A DNA stretch of 13,803 bases from JAGLQA01 sp023135565 (GCA_030639305.1 DAOWCY010000190.1:1-13803); one strand, 5' to 3'; numbered from the stretch's first letter, positions 1-7,653 are shown. Notes: generated by a model not told the origin, from the letters alone. Numbers and translations: made by a program.

Positions 1-20
1 ATAACAAGGTAGGGAGAATT

Positions 21-392
21 TCAATTTTTTTTTGATTTTTTTGGTGTACCGTTACCCCAGTGATGGTTTTCGAAGTGCTTTCTCCTTCTACCGAACGCAA
101 AGATAGAGTCCTGGAATATGGAGTTCACTAAAGGTTCTTCGGAGGCTTTTATTATAGACTCGCTCATACCTTTAATATTATTCAAATAGATAATCTCATG
201 GATATTTCGCCACTCGTCGGAATCTATAATTACGTACCCGCCATCCTCAGAGATCACATTCAATATCTCGTTAGCCGACTGTACCCGGTTTACCCTATAA
301 ATAAAAAGATTAGCCTGCCATGAAATTACTTTGCCTTCGGCGACCCTGCCGGGGGCCGCCCCCATTAAATTGATGTTGGGGGCCAGCGGCAT
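21..392 (-). CDS. Phd/YefM-like antitoxin with repeat-derived N-terminus, possibly a relic
   Basis: Residues about 38-86 look like the core of Phd/YefM antitoxins: an ANEILNVISEDGG segment, then IIDSDEWRNIHEIIYL, then GMSESIIKASEEPL. The family pattern is a W-x-x-I-x-E-x-x-Y-L helix followed by GM-x-ESI. In the family this protein binds DNA and neutralises a RelE/Txe-type toxin. Two things are odd. The usual first 20 or so residues are replaced by GRVAEGKVISWQA, which is a reading of the dispersed repeat at 319-357. The C-terminal 35 residues, Arg/Lys/His-rich, do not look like the family. No ATG, GTG or TTG in frame lies between the repeat and the antitoxin core, so translation would have to start at 390-392; an AAGGTG lies a few bases upstream of that ATG. 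No toxin is visible; it could lie left of the window. The gene may be functional, chimeric or dead. Confidence 0.45.
   Translation of the reverse strand: MPLAPNINLMGAAPGRVAEGKVISWQANLFIYRVNRVQSANEILNVISEDGGYVIIDSDEWRNIHEIIYLNNIKGMSESIIKASEEPLVNSIFQDSIFAFGRRRKHFENHHWGNGTPKKSKKN
319..357. repeat. Dispersed repeat, copy A, head segment
   Basis: This stretch runs from CATGAAATTACTTTGCC to CTGCCGGGGGCC. It recurs at 3417-3454 and at 12468-12506. In copies B and C the GGGGGCC is followed directly by the AAACTTTTGA palindrome segment. Here the two parts are split by about 43 bases containing a second GGGGGCC, and the palindromic part resumes at 401. Copies A and C also share the preceding TAGCCTGC. 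The head can form small GC-rich hairpins (GCC-TTC-GGC and CCC-TGCC-GGG). Confidence 0.75.
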
Positions 393-400
393 ACCGCACC

Positions 401-491
401 TTCAAAAAAGTTTGAACAAAACTTTTGTTAATTGAGAAGCGCTATCATCACCTTACTGCGAAGCAGCTTATAGGCTCCCCGCGCCGCGGGG
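401..491. repeat. Duplicated rnfA downstream flank with palindromic repeat tail
   Basis: This stretch is nearly identical to 3461-3550, the region just beyond the 3' end of rnfA. It contains the palindrome AACAAAACTTTTGTT, then a spacer, then the paired-hairpin element at 456-491. Together with the rnfA fragment that follows, the duplicated block is about 250 bases with only a few substitutions, so the copying looks recent. Confidence 0.85.
456..491 (+). repeat. Paired-hairpin element, copy 1
   Basis: Two hairpins, CTGC-GAA-GCAG and CCCCGCGCCGCGGGG, are joined by CTTATAGGCT. The copy is identical to 3515-3550 because it lies in the rnfA-tail duplication. A diverged copy with compensating stem changes lies at 9180-9215 on the minus strand. 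Confidence 0.8.
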
Positions 492-668
492 CTATACCAT
501 GCCGGAAAAACCCATAAAAGCCAACGATAGCAAACCGGCGGTAACTAAAGCTATGGGCGCTCCTTTCATGGCTTCGGGGATATCATAAAGCTCCAACCTT
601 TAGCGGATACCGGCAAATATCACTAAGGCCAGCCCGAAACCGACGGCAGTAGAAATCCTGGCGCAGGC
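492..668 (-). pseudogene. rnfA: rnfA 3' fragment with internal deletion and nonsense mutation
   Basis: Read on the minus strand, this copies rnfA codons 140-190 almost perfectly. It is joined in frame to about seven codons (RISTAVG) that match rnfA codons 33-39. The junction is at TAVG, which occurs twice in RnfA, at residues 36-39 and 139-142, so about 103 codons were lost at a short direct repeat. A further substitution at base 602 turns the codon for Glu155 into TAA, ending the frame at 600. Upstream of about base 668 the similarity to rnfA fades. The fragment cannot make a working RnfA; the intact gene is at 3551-4123. Confidence 0.9.
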
Positions 669-805
669 CTTCCTTTTTTTTCCCCCGATACCAAAGTTGA
701 ACAACCCTATAAAACTATAGTTGTACGGCTGCGTAAGACTAAAGTTGTATAACATTAGAACTTTTTGGAACGGGACATACAACCAAATTTACAACCTTTG
801 ACCTA
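669..805. promoter_or_regulatory. AT-rich intergenic with TACAAC box cluster (possible operators)
   Basis: The hexamer TACAAC occurs three times on the plus strand (778-783, 790-795, 808-813) and twice inverted as GTTGTA (720-725, 744-749). The last box overlaps the -35 of the promoter at 806-833. Such a symmetric set of boxes around a promoter is what a DNA-binding regulator would need, but no regulator gene is next to it and the sequence is AT-rich, so chance is not excluded. No coding sequence is convincing here. Confidence 0.35.
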
Positions 806-833
806 TTTACAACCGTTTTTTTCGTTATATAAT
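806..833 (+). promoter_or_regulatory. Sigma70-type promoter, probably for the protease
   Basis: TTTACA at 806-811 and TATAAT at 828-833 are spaced by 16 bases. Transcription would begin near 840. This gives an AT-rich leader of about 290 bases before the protease start codon, with no convincing coding frame. Confidence 0.5.
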
Positions 834-1130
834 GTTAATGATGAAAAAAATATACGGATCGAGATCGACAGTGGTTTTTAAATTTCAACATAGATGCGTC
901 GATTCCTACAGCTATAGTATAAAATTTTTTCTATTGAGAGGGTTTAATCTAACAACTATAAGTGAAGAGCGATTTTTTAACCGGCGCTTAATTTTTTGCC
1001 TAATTTTTGGAAATAGTTATAGCTCTTTGATCAGGTACTTGAATCTTTTAGCGGTTTTTAACAAATTTATAAAATCAAAATCCAAACAGGATCATAAAAA
1101 AACAAAATCTAAAATAGGAGGATTATCACT
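834..1130 (+). other. Long AT-rich leader of the protease gene
   Basis: These 297 bases are much richer in A and T than the protease that follows. A frame open from 832 to 1134 has no ribosome binding site, no recognisable domain and runs into the protease start, so I do not call it a gene. A strong AGGAGG at 1116-1121 ends the leader, nine bases before the protease ATG. I see no known riboswitch class by eye. Confidence 0.5.
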
Positions 1131-3335
1131 ATGACAAGTTACAAAAAAAGAACAATTATCTTATCGGCTGCTATCTTACTGGGCTTTTTCCTGGTTTCCG
1201 CAGCCGGTACTAACCAGGGGCTTCAACAACCGAAAAGCTTCCGTTATGAAGTCATGGACGTGGGCAAGATATCTGAAATAGACATGCCCTTCGATCCAAT
1301 GTGTATCCCCAAGAATGAGAAAAGGCCGGTTGGCCCTACCAGGGTTGCTTTGCCCATGTATCTTAACGCCGGTATCGCTGATGCAGGCACCTGGGAGGCT
1401 CTTCCCAAAGGCGGAACCCTCTGGAGACTCCGGGTCAACAGCGAAAACGCCCATTTCATGAGTTTCAAGTTTTCCGAATTCGAGCTTCCCCCCGGTGCGG
1501 AGCTTTACTTTGTTTCGGTTTACCGGGACTTCCATGTCGGTCCTTTTACGCACCTGCACAACCAGCCCACACGCCGCTTCGGTTCTCCCGTGATCGCCGG
1601 TGATGCGTCGATAATCGAGCTCTACCTTCCGCAAGGACAGTGCACTGCCGCTTTGACCCTGGAATCGGTTTCCCACGGCTATAAAAATGCCCTGGGTATG
1701 AGCCGGTTTCCCTACCGGAACACCGGCGCAGCCCTGGAAAAGGCGCAGCTTCTGCCCCAGGCCCGTGTCATGGCGCCTCCCGGCAGCTTCGACTGCCAGC
1801 GGGATATCAACTGCCCCGAGGGCGCTCCTTACCAGGACGAGAAACGCGCCGTGGCCGAAGGCTATGACGGCACCTATATCTGCAGCGGCCAATTGATCAA
1901 CAATGTGCGCCAGGATAACCGCTATCTTTACCTCACCGCCGGTCACTGCGGTTGGTTTCAAGACCCCTCTACCATGTCCTACTACTGGAACTACGAAAAC
2001 ACCGGCTGCGGTACCGACGACTATCCCGAGTGGACCTACAGCACCGGTTCCACCGACCTCTACCATATCGAAACGGACACACAGGACATCAATCTCTTAG
2101 AACTCCATGGAACCGATCTTGAAAACACCTTCAACATCTATTTTATGGGCTGGAACCGGAGCGATAATATCCCGACCATGGCAGCTATGATCAGTCACCC
2201 CGATGACAAGCCCAAACAGATTGTCATCAGGTACGATCCCCTCATCGACTGTGCCTTAGGCGACTGCTCCGGTGGCTGGGGCGACTTATTCTGGAGAGTA
2301 ACTTCCTGGGATGTGGGTGTGGATGAAGGCGGTTCCTCCGGCGGCGGTTTGATGGACCAGGACAACCTGCTGGTAGGCACCCTTACCGGCGGCGTCGGTA
2401 CACATTGCAACGATTTCGCCTGGGATGAATTCTTCAAGCTATCCGCCGAATGGGTCCATTTGCAGCCTTTCCTGGATCCCGACAATACCGGCGCGATATC
2501 GATTCCCGGTAAGGACGGCCTTTCCGGCGGACCCGCGAGCGATCCCAATCCCGTCAACGGCGCCACCGGTGTTGCCGTAAATGCCACCTTAAGTTGGACA
2601 GCCGGTTCCGGTTCCGACTCCAGCGATGTCTATTTCGGCACCAATCCCAACCCCGGTGCATCGGAATTTCAAGGCAGCCAAACCGGGACTACTTTCGATC
2701 CCGGCACCCTGGCTTATGATACTACCTATTACTGGCGTATCGATGCCGTAACAGGCCCGGATACCGACACAGGCACGGTCTGGAGCTTCACCACCGCTGC
2801 GGCGCCCGCACTTCCGGGACAGGCTTCGTCTCCCAACCCGGCCACCGGCGCCACCGGCATAGCTATCGACGCCCAATTGAGTTGGACAGCCGGCTCCCAG
2901 GCCACCACGCACAAAGTATACTTCGGCGCCAATGCCACCCCGGGCAGCGGAGAATACCAGGGCGAACAGAGCGGAACAAGCTTTAACCCCGGAACCCTGG
3001 CTTACGACACCACCTATTACTGGCGCATCGATGAAGTAAATGCCCAGGGCACCACTACCGGCAGCGTATGGAGCTTTACTACCGGATCGCCGAGCATCGA
3101 AGTGGTGACTATACTCCTGGCCACATGGAATGCAGTCAAGCAGGAGCTCCAGGTGGAAGCAACCAGCAGTGAACAGCCTAACGCCACCCTCACCATTGAG
3201 GGAATCGGTACGATGAGTTACAAGGCTGCCAAAAGCAAATATGAATTTAAGTTAAAACCGATTGCCAACCCGGGGAGCGTTACTGTGACTTCGAGCCAGG
3301 GCGGCTCCGCCACACTTACAGTGACGCTCATATAA
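1131..3335 (+). CDS. Secreted trypsin-fold serine protease with two FN3-like modules
   Basis: The 734-residue product starts with a signal peptide (KKR then a hydrophobic stretch, residues 5-25, cut probably after SAAG). Residues about 75-180 resemble the propeptide region of lysyl-endopeptidase-like proteins (WRLRV, FELPPGAELYF, VGPFT, GDASIIELYLP). The catalytic domain covers about 220-450. His272 lies in TAGHC, Asp319 in QDINLLEL and Ser403 in GGSSGGGL, so the triad is intact. Many cysteines (222, 228, 251, 273, 293, 374, 379, 426) suggest disulphides and export. Two near-identical beta-sandwich modules follow at 468-555 and 566-651, 96 residues apart, each with LSWTAG, AYDTTYYWRID and VWSFTT. 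A C-terminal beta-rich domain of about 80 residues ends the protein. It likely digests extracellular protein. The cleavage specificity is not settled by the sequence. AGGAGG at 1116-1121 fixes the start. Confidence 0.88.
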   Translation: MTSYKKRTIILSAAILLGFFLVSAAGTNQGLQQPKSFRYEVMDVGKISEIDMPFDPMCIPKNEKRPVGPTRVALPMYLNAGIADAGTWEALPKGGTLWRLRVNSENAHFMSFKFSEFELPPGAELYFVSVYRDFHVGPFTHLHNQPTRRFGSPVIAGDASIIELYLPQGQCTAALTLESVSHGYKNALGMSRFPYRNTGAALEKAQLLPQARVMAPPGSFDCQRDINCPEGAPYQDEKRAVAEGYDGTYICSGQLINNVRQDNRYLYLTAGHCGWFQDPSTMSYYWNYENTGCGTDDYPEWTYSTGSTDLYHIETDTQDINLLELHGTDLENTFNIYFMGWNRSDNIPTMAAMISHPDDKPKQIVIRYDPLIDCALGDCSGGWGDLFWRVTSWDVGVDEGGSSGGGLMDQDNLLVGTLTGGVGTHCNDFAWDEFFKLSAEWVHLQPFLDPDNTGAISIPGKDGLSGGPASDPNPVNGATGVAVNATLSWTAGSGSDSSDVYFGTNPNPGASEFQGSQTGTTFDPGTLAYDTTYYWRIDAVTGPDTDTGTVWSFTTAAAPALPGQASSPNPATGATGIAIDAQLSWTAGSQATTHKVYFGANATPGSGEYQGEQSGTSFNPGTLAYDTTYYWRIDEVNAQGTTTGSVWSFTTGSPSIEVVTILLATWNAVKQELQVEATSSEQPNATLTIEGIGTMSYKAAKSKYEFKLKPIANPGSVTVTSSQGGSATLTVTLI
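2532..3083 (+). repeat. Tandem FN3-like module repeat inside the protease gene
   Basis: Two modules (2532-2795 and 2826-3083) repeat with a 288-base offset. They share DPNP/SPNP-x-x-GATG at the start, VYFG in the middle and the same ten-residue TLAYDTTYYW stretch near the end. This points to internal duplication of one module. Confidence 0.85.
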
Positions 3336-3358
3336 TAAATTTAATATGATAACATTGC

Positions 3359-3387
3359 CTGCCCGCTCCGCTCTTTGGAGCGGGCAG
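3359..3387 (+). terminator. Strong hairpin after the protease gene
   Basis: CTGCCCGCTCC and GGAGCGGGCAG form a perfect 11-bp stem around the loop GCTCTTT, 24 bases past the stop codon. There is no T run on either strand, so it may block 3'-end decay or act as an unusual terminator between the converging protease and rnf transcripts. Confidence 0.55.
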
Positions 3388-3415
3388 CAGGGTGCGGCGC
3401 ATCATGAAAAACTAC

Positions 3416-3488
3416 TATGAAATTACTTTGCCTTCGGCGACCCTGCCGGGGGCCAAACTTTTGAAAAAGTTTGAACAAAACTTTTGTT
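3416..3488. repeat. Dispersed repeat, copy B (complete)
   Basis: The head (3417-3454, ATGAAATTACTTTGCC to GGGGGCC) is followed by two AT palindromes: AAACTTTT-GA-AAAAGTTT at 3455-3472 and AACAAAACTTTTGTT at 3474-3488. The same arrangement occurs at 12468-12540, and a split form at 319-435. It lies between the convergent protease and rnfA genes. Confidence 0.8.
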
Positions 3489-3514
3489 AATTGAGAAGCG
3501 CTATCATCACCTTA

Positions 3515-3550
3515 CTGCGAAGCAGCTTATAGGCTCCCCGCGCCGCGGGG
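3515..3550 (+). repeat. Paired-hairpin element, copy 2, abutting the rnfA stop codon
   Basis: CTGC-GAA-GCAG (3515-3525) and CCCCGCGCCGCGGGG (3536-3550) are two hairpins; the second touches the rnfA stop codon at 3551-3553. Read from the rnf side it could halt or protect the operon's 3' end, but no T run follows. The diverged copy at 9180-9215 has the same two hairpins with paired base changes. Confidence 0.75.
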
Positions 3551-4123
3551 CTATACCATGCCGGAAAAACCCATAAAAGCCAACGAAAGCAAACCGGCGG
3601 TAACTAAAGCGATGGGCGCTCCTTTCATGGCTTCGGGGATATCATAAAGCTCCAACCTTTCGCGGATACCGGCAAATATCACTAAGGCCAGCCCGAAACC
3701 GACAGCGGTGGCCGCGGCAAACACCACACTCTGAGCCAGGTCATAGTCCCGCCTGAAAACCAGCAAAGCAACGCCCATTATGGCGCAGTTGGTGGTAATC
3801 AGGGGCAGGTACACTCCCAATGCCTGGTAAAGAGGCGGACTGACTTTTTTCATGATGATTTCCACCATCTGTACTAAGGCGGCTATTATCAGGATAAAGG
3901 CCACGGTCTGCATAAATTCGATCTTCAGCGGCGTCAGCAGCAGGGCCTGGATCAGGTAGGTCACTAAAGTAGCCAGGGTCATGACAAATACGACGGCAGC
4001 GCTCATGCCCACGGCAGTGGAAATCCTGGTGCTGACTCCAAGAAAAGGACAGATGCCCAAGAACTGGCTCAAGACGATGTTGTTAACAAAAATTGCACCG
4101 ATTATAATAATAAAATATTCCAT
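3551..4123 (-). CDS. rnfA: Rnf complex integral membrane subunit RnfA
   Basis: The 190-residue protein has about six membrane segments and the family motifs NNIVLSQFLGICPFLG (13-29) and LITTNCAIMG (108-117). Cys25 and Cys113 match the pair that, with two cysteines of RnfE, holds a [2Fe-2S] cluster in the membrane core of Rnf/Nqr complexes; electrons cross the membrane here during ion pumping. The length is typical. It is the last gene of the operon, starting 12 bases after rnfE, with AGGTG ahead of ATG. A broken copy of its 3' end lies at 492-668. Confidence 0.95.
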   Translation of the reverse strand: MEYFIIIIGAIFVNNIVLSQFLGICPFLGVSTRISTAVGMSAAVVFVMTLATLVTYLIQALLLTPLKIEFMQTVAFILIIAALVQMVEIIMKKVSPPLYQALGVYLPLITTNCAIMGVALLVFRRDYDLAQSVVFAAATAVGFGLALVIFAGIRERLELYDIPEAMKGAPIALVTAGLLSLAFMGFSGMV

Positions 4124-4135
4124 GGTTTCACCTCA

Positions 4136-4744
4136 TTACGCGTCCCTGCGCGGGCGGGACTTTTTCGTGAGCTTGTTGACAAAGGCGATCAAAAAACCGA
4201 GGGCAATAAAAGCGCCGGGCTGGAGAATAAAAAGCAGTATGGTGTCGGCGTCTTCAGCCACGAAACGCCGGCCAAATATAGAACCTGCTCCCAATATCTC
4301 CCTGACGCTGCCCAGCAGCACTAAGGCAAAGGTAAAACCCAACCCCATTACCAGGCCGTCCACCAATGACGCCAGGAAACTTTTTTTGGAAGCAAAGGCT
4401 TCGGCACGGCCTAAGATCACGCAGTTGACCACGATCAACGGGATAAAAATCCCTAATTCTTCATGGAGATCGGGAGTATATGCGGCCATGGTCAAATCTA
4501 TGATAGTAACAAAACTGGCGATAATCACGATAAATACGGGGATGCGCACTTTGTCGGGTATCAGGTTCTTGATTAAGGAGATGACCATGTTGGCGCCTAA
4601 CAGCACGGCTGTGGAAGCCAATCCCATGCCTAAGCCGTTTTTGGCCGAACCGGTGACCGCCAGCGTAGGGCACATGCCTAACAACAGCACAAATACGGCA
4701 TTCTCTTTTAACAAACCCCGGTGCAGTTCTTTTAATAGGTTCAT
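4136..4744 (-). CDS. rnfE: Rnf complex integral membrane subunit RnfE
   Basis: The 202-residue membrane protein is related to RnfA and sits in the opposite membrane orientation in the known complexes. LLGMCPTLAVT (21-31) and IVVNCVILGRAEAFA (104-118) give Cys25 and Cys108, the expected cluster ligands shared with RnfA. I chose the start at 4744, not an upstream in-frame ATG at 4795: it has AGGAGG six bases away (4751-4756), overlaps the rnfG stop in an ATGA, and gives the normal family N-terminus. Confidence 0.95.
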   Translation of the reverse strand: MNLLKELHRGLLKENAVFVLLLGMCPTLAVTGSAKNGLGMGLASTAVLLGANMVISLIKNLIPDKVRIPVFIVIIASFVTIIDLTMAAYTPDLHEELGIFIPLIVVNCVILGRAEAFASKKSFLASLVDGLVMGLGFTFALVLLGSVREILGAGSIFGRRFVAEDADTILLFILQPGAFIALGFLIAFVNKLTKKSRPRRDA

Positions 4745-5319
4745 TTTTTGCCTCCTCCCAGCAGCGCCCGGTAGGCCCGGTCCACGGCGTCGCAAAAAGC
4801 CCGGGAACTGATGGTAGCCGCTGTGATGGCATCAACCTGGCCGCCGTCTTTTTTTACTTTTAAATTAAACGCTGCCGGGTCCTTACCGCTGAACTGGTTC
4901 CTGAACTTCGGTTCCTTCATTTTGGTGCCCAAACCGGGGGTCTCTCTCTGTTTCAGCACCCAGGTCTTGTATATTTTGTTGTCTTTGTCGAAGCCCACCA
5001 TCAACCAGATGCGCTCGGTAAAACCTTTGTCCGAATAGGTTTTGACTGCCGTACCGGCTGGCTGGCCTTCCTTTTTAGCCGGGTAAAGCAACAGGTCGGC
5101 GTCGCTTTCCAGGTTGTATTTTTCGCTGTCAGGGTCATTGTCGAATGCCGGCAGCACCTCTTGCAGGGCTTTCAGCGTCCTTTTTACTTCCACCATGGCC
5201 CGCGCCTCTTTGGTGCCGCTGTAGGTAAAACTTAAGGCCAGGGCGGAAAGTACGGCCACGGTCGTTAAAACCAGCACCATGTTAAAGAAAGTGGAGGGTA
5301 ATTTCTTCTTACTGCTCAT
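4741..5319 (-). CDS. rnfG: Rnf complex FMN-binding subunit RnfG
   Basis: The 192-residue protein has one N-terminal membrane helix (about 12-33) and an extracytoplasmic FMN-binding domain. ETPGLGTKM at 126-134 is the family signature. The flavin attachment site is read at DAITAATISS, with Thr169 as the likely phosphoester-linked residue; the more usual form is (S/T)GAT, so the Gly to Ala change is a small oddity. FMN would be attached by an ApbE-type transferase, which is not in this window. The start has GGAGG six bases upstream and lies inside the end of rnfD (11-base overlap). Confidence 0.94.
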   Translation of the reverse strand: MSSKKKLPSTFFNMVLVLTTVAVLSALALSFTYSGTKEARAMVEVKRTLKALQEVLPAFDNDPDSEKYNLESDADLLLYPAKKEGQPAGTAVKTYSDKGFTERIWLMVGFDKDNKIYKTWVLKQRETPGLGTKMKEPKFRNQFSGKDPAAFNLKVKKDGGQVDAITAATISSRAFCDAVDRAYRALLGGGKK

Positions 5320-6316
5320 AGTTCACCTCCTTGCCGAAGCGTTTGGGTTTGAAGTATTTGTCGATCAGCGGCACAAAGGCATTCATGATGAGTATGGCAT
5401 AGGCCACGCCATCGGGATACGTACCGAAAAGCCGGATGGCGCCGCAGAGTATGCCGCCGCCAACCGCAAAAACAATCTGCCCTTTGATGGACATGGGGCC
5501 GGTCACCATGTCCGTGGCCATAAACCAGGCTCCCAACATGACTCCACCGGCCAAAATATGGAACAGCGGGTCAACATATTTGTCGGGGTCGATAAGCCAG
5601 AACACCCCGGTAAAAGCGACCATGGACAATAGGAAAAAAACGGGGATATGATAGGTGATGATCTTCTTATAGAGCATATAAAAACCGCCGAGCAAAATAG
5701 CTACTACCGAAATCCCGCCGACACAACCGCCTACATTGCCGATAAACAAATCGAAATAAGAGGGTATCAGGTCAGCCAGGTCAACGATGCGTTTGCCTTC
5801 CCTGATGGCATCTTTCAGCGAAGTTAAAGGGGTGGCGGTGGTGACGGCGTCGGCGCCGAAAGTCCATATTTTTTGCATTGGCTCCGGCCAGGTGGTCATC
5901 TGCACCGGGAAACTGGCCAACATAACGGCCCGCCCTACCAATGCCGGGTTAAAGGGGTTATTGCCCAGACCGCCGAAAGCCATTTTGGCAATGCCGATGG
6001 CGGCGATAGCCCCCACCAGCAATTGCCACCAGGGTATGCCGGAGGGTACGTTGAAAGCCAGCAGCAGGCCGGTGACAGCGGCGCTGCCGTCAAAAGCGGT
6101 AACTTTTACTTTAAGGATAAATTCCTGGATAAGAAATTCGCTAACGATACAGAAGGTGACGCTCAAAAATACCACCCTGAGCGAATTCAAACCATAGAAG
6201 TAAACCGAGGCCAGGAAGGTGGGAATTAACGCGATCACTACACCCCACATTATTTGTTTTACACTGAGGTCTCCTTTTTCGTGGGGCGAAAGGGAGACGG
6301 TTAATTGTTTGCTCAT
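5309..6316 (-). CDS. rnfD: Rnf complex membrane flavoprotein subunit RnfD
   Basis: The 335-residue protein is a multi-span membrane subunit carrying covalent FMN. GGLGNNPFNPALVGRA (115-130), the flavinylation region DAVTTATPLTS (156-166, Thr162 the likely site) and a C-terminal TYPDGVAYAILIMN (299-312) are family marks. In characterised complexes it forms much of the ion path and passes electrons on with RnfG. AGGAGG lies five bases before ATG, and the start overlaps the rnfC stop by four bases. Confidence 0.95.
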   Translation of the reverse strand: MSKQLTVSLSPHEKGDLSVKQIMWGVVIALIPTFLASVYFYGLNSLRVVFLSVTFCIVSEFLIQEFILKVKVTAFDGSAAVTGLLLAFNVPSGIPWWQLLVGAIAAIGIAKMAFGGLGNNPFNPALVGRAVMLASFPVQMTTWPEPMQKIWTFGADAVTTATPLTSLKDAIREGKRIVDLADLIPSYFDLFIGNVGGCVGGISVVAILLGGFYMLYKKIITYHIPVFFLLSMVAFTGVFWLIDPDKYVDPLFHILAGGVMLGAWFMATDMVTGPMSIKGQIVFAVGGGILCGAIRLFGTYPDGVAYAILIMNAFVPLIDKYFKPKRFGKEVNYEQ

Positions 6317-7653
6317 TTTTGCCTCCTTTCCCTCATGATGCGCATCACGCTGGCTTTGCCGTACCGTATATAGTCCAGCAGGGGGCGTGACGCCGGGCAG
6401 GTGTAACTACAGGAACCGCACTCGATGCAATCCACTATACCGCTGGTTTCGCAGCCGCCGTAATTTTTGTTTTCCGCCAATCGTTCCAAAAGGTAAGGTT
6501 CTAATCCCATGGGACAGACATAGACACATTTGCCGCAGCGGATACAGTTTTCCATTTCCCTTCTTCCGGCTTCGCTCCCGTCGATGAGGATAAAGCCTGA
6601 AATGCCTTTAGTGATGGGAACTTCTAAGGAATTCACCGCTTTGCCCATCATGGGGCCGCCGCATATTACTTTGCTCGTGTGCGCGGGTATCTCTTCGCCC
6701 AGGGCTTCTAAAAGTTTGCCCGCGGGAGTGCCTATCCTTACCTTAAAATTACCGGTTTTGGAGAGTTTTTTCCCGGTGATGGCGACCACCCGTTCGACAA
6801 GGGGTTTATTCTTCTGCACCGCTTCGTATACGGCCAGGGCGGTAGCCACGTTGTTGGTGATGCAGCCCACGTCTAAAGGCAGCTTACCGCTGGGTATTTC
6901 CCGGTTGAGCAGGGCTTTGATGAGCTGCTTCTCCGCCCCCTGGGGGTAAAACACTTGCAAGGGGACAACTTCTACCCCGGGGATATTTTCTGCTTTTTTG
7001 GTCATCATCTCGATGGCGTCCGGTTTGTTGGCTTCTATGCCGATAATGGCCCGGTCTACTTTGCCTGCTTTTTTCATGACCTGGATACCTGAGAGGATTT
7101 CGTCGCTTTTTTCCAGCATCACCCGGTGATCCGCAGTTAGGTACGGTTCGCATTCCACACCGTTTACCACTAAGGTGTCCGCGGTTTTCCCTTCAGGAAA
7201 CATGTACTTTACATGAGTAGGAAAAGCAGCGCCGCCCATACCCACGATACCCATCTCTTTGATCTTTTCGACGATCCGGATAGGCTCCGGTTTTATTTCG
7301 CTTATTAACTCTTCCGATTTATCTATACTGTCTTCCCATTCATCCCCTTCGGTTTTTATGAAAACTGCTTTCCTGCGGTAACCGCTGATGTCTACCACAT
7401 CGTCTATTTTGAGCACCGTGCCGGAAACCGAGGCATGGATGTTGGCCGATATGAAGGCTTCGCCCCTGGCGATCAGGGTGCCAACTTTTACTTTGTCGCC
7501 TTTTTTTACCACCGGCACGGCGGGGGCGCCGAGATGCTGGGATAAAGGGATGTTGACTTCTCCCGGGGGAGGCAGTATTTCTATGGGCGCGCCCGCCGAC
7601 AATTTATTCTCCGGGGGATGAATGCCACCCAGTTTAAAAGTTTTCAACTTCAT
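6313..7653 (-). CDS. rnfC: Rnf complex NADH/FMN and iron-sulphur subunit RnfC
   Basis: This 446-residue cytoplasmic subunit meets NAD(H). An N-terminal lipoyl/biotinyl-like beta domain (about 30-100, with VKKGDKVKVGTLIA) precedes the nucleotide and FMN region GIVGMGGAAFPTH (135-147) and the conserved NGVECEPYLTADHR (164-177). Two [4Fe-4S] sites follow: Cys370, 373, 376, 380 and Cys409, 412, 415, 419. The protein ends soon after them, so it lacks the long Ala/Lys-rich tail seen in enterobacterial RnfC/RsxC. ATG overlaps the rnfB stop (ATGA); GAGG lies just upstream. Confidence 0.95.
   Translation of the reverse strand: MKLKTFKLGGIHPPENKLSAGAPIEILPPPGEVNIPLSQHLGAPAVPVVKKGDKVKVGTLIARGEAFISANIHASVSGTVLKIDDVVDISGYRRKAVFIKTEGDEWEDSIDKSEELISEIKPEPIRIVEKIKEMGIVGMGGAAFPTHVKYMFPEGKTADTLVVNGVECEPYLTADHRVMLEKSDEILSGIQVMKKAGKVDRAIIGIEANKPDAIEMMTKKAENIPGVEVVPLQVFYPQGAEKQLIKALLNREIPSGKLPLDVGCITNNVATALAVYEAVQKNKPLVERVVAITGKKLSKTGNFKVRIGTPAGKLLEALGEEIPAHTSKVICGGPMMGKAVNSLEVPITKGISGFILIDGSEAGRREMENCIRCGKCVYVCPMGLEPYLLERLAENKNYGGCETSGIVDCIECGSCSYTCPASRPLLDYIRYGKASVMRIMRERRQK

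Noticed and set aside
600..782. Open minus-strand frame of 60 codons containing an RnfA-like tail
   Set aside because: It is only the part of the broken rnfA copy upstream of the nonsense codon plus unrelated sequence. Recorded as a pseudogene instead.
832..1134. Open frame of 100 codons on the plus strand before the protease
   Set aside because: It has no ribosome binding site, is very AT-rich with a composition unlike nearby genes, has no recognisable domain and overlaps the protease start. Treated as leader.
1176..2066. Long minus-strand frame of 296 codons inside the protease gene
   Set aside because: The protease frame has signal peptide, catalytic triad and modules; the antisense frame is a Gly/Val-rich shadow with no domain.
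3981..4811. Plus-strand frame of 276 codons across rnfA and rnfE
   Set aside because: It is antisense to two clear Rnf subunits and has no family features.
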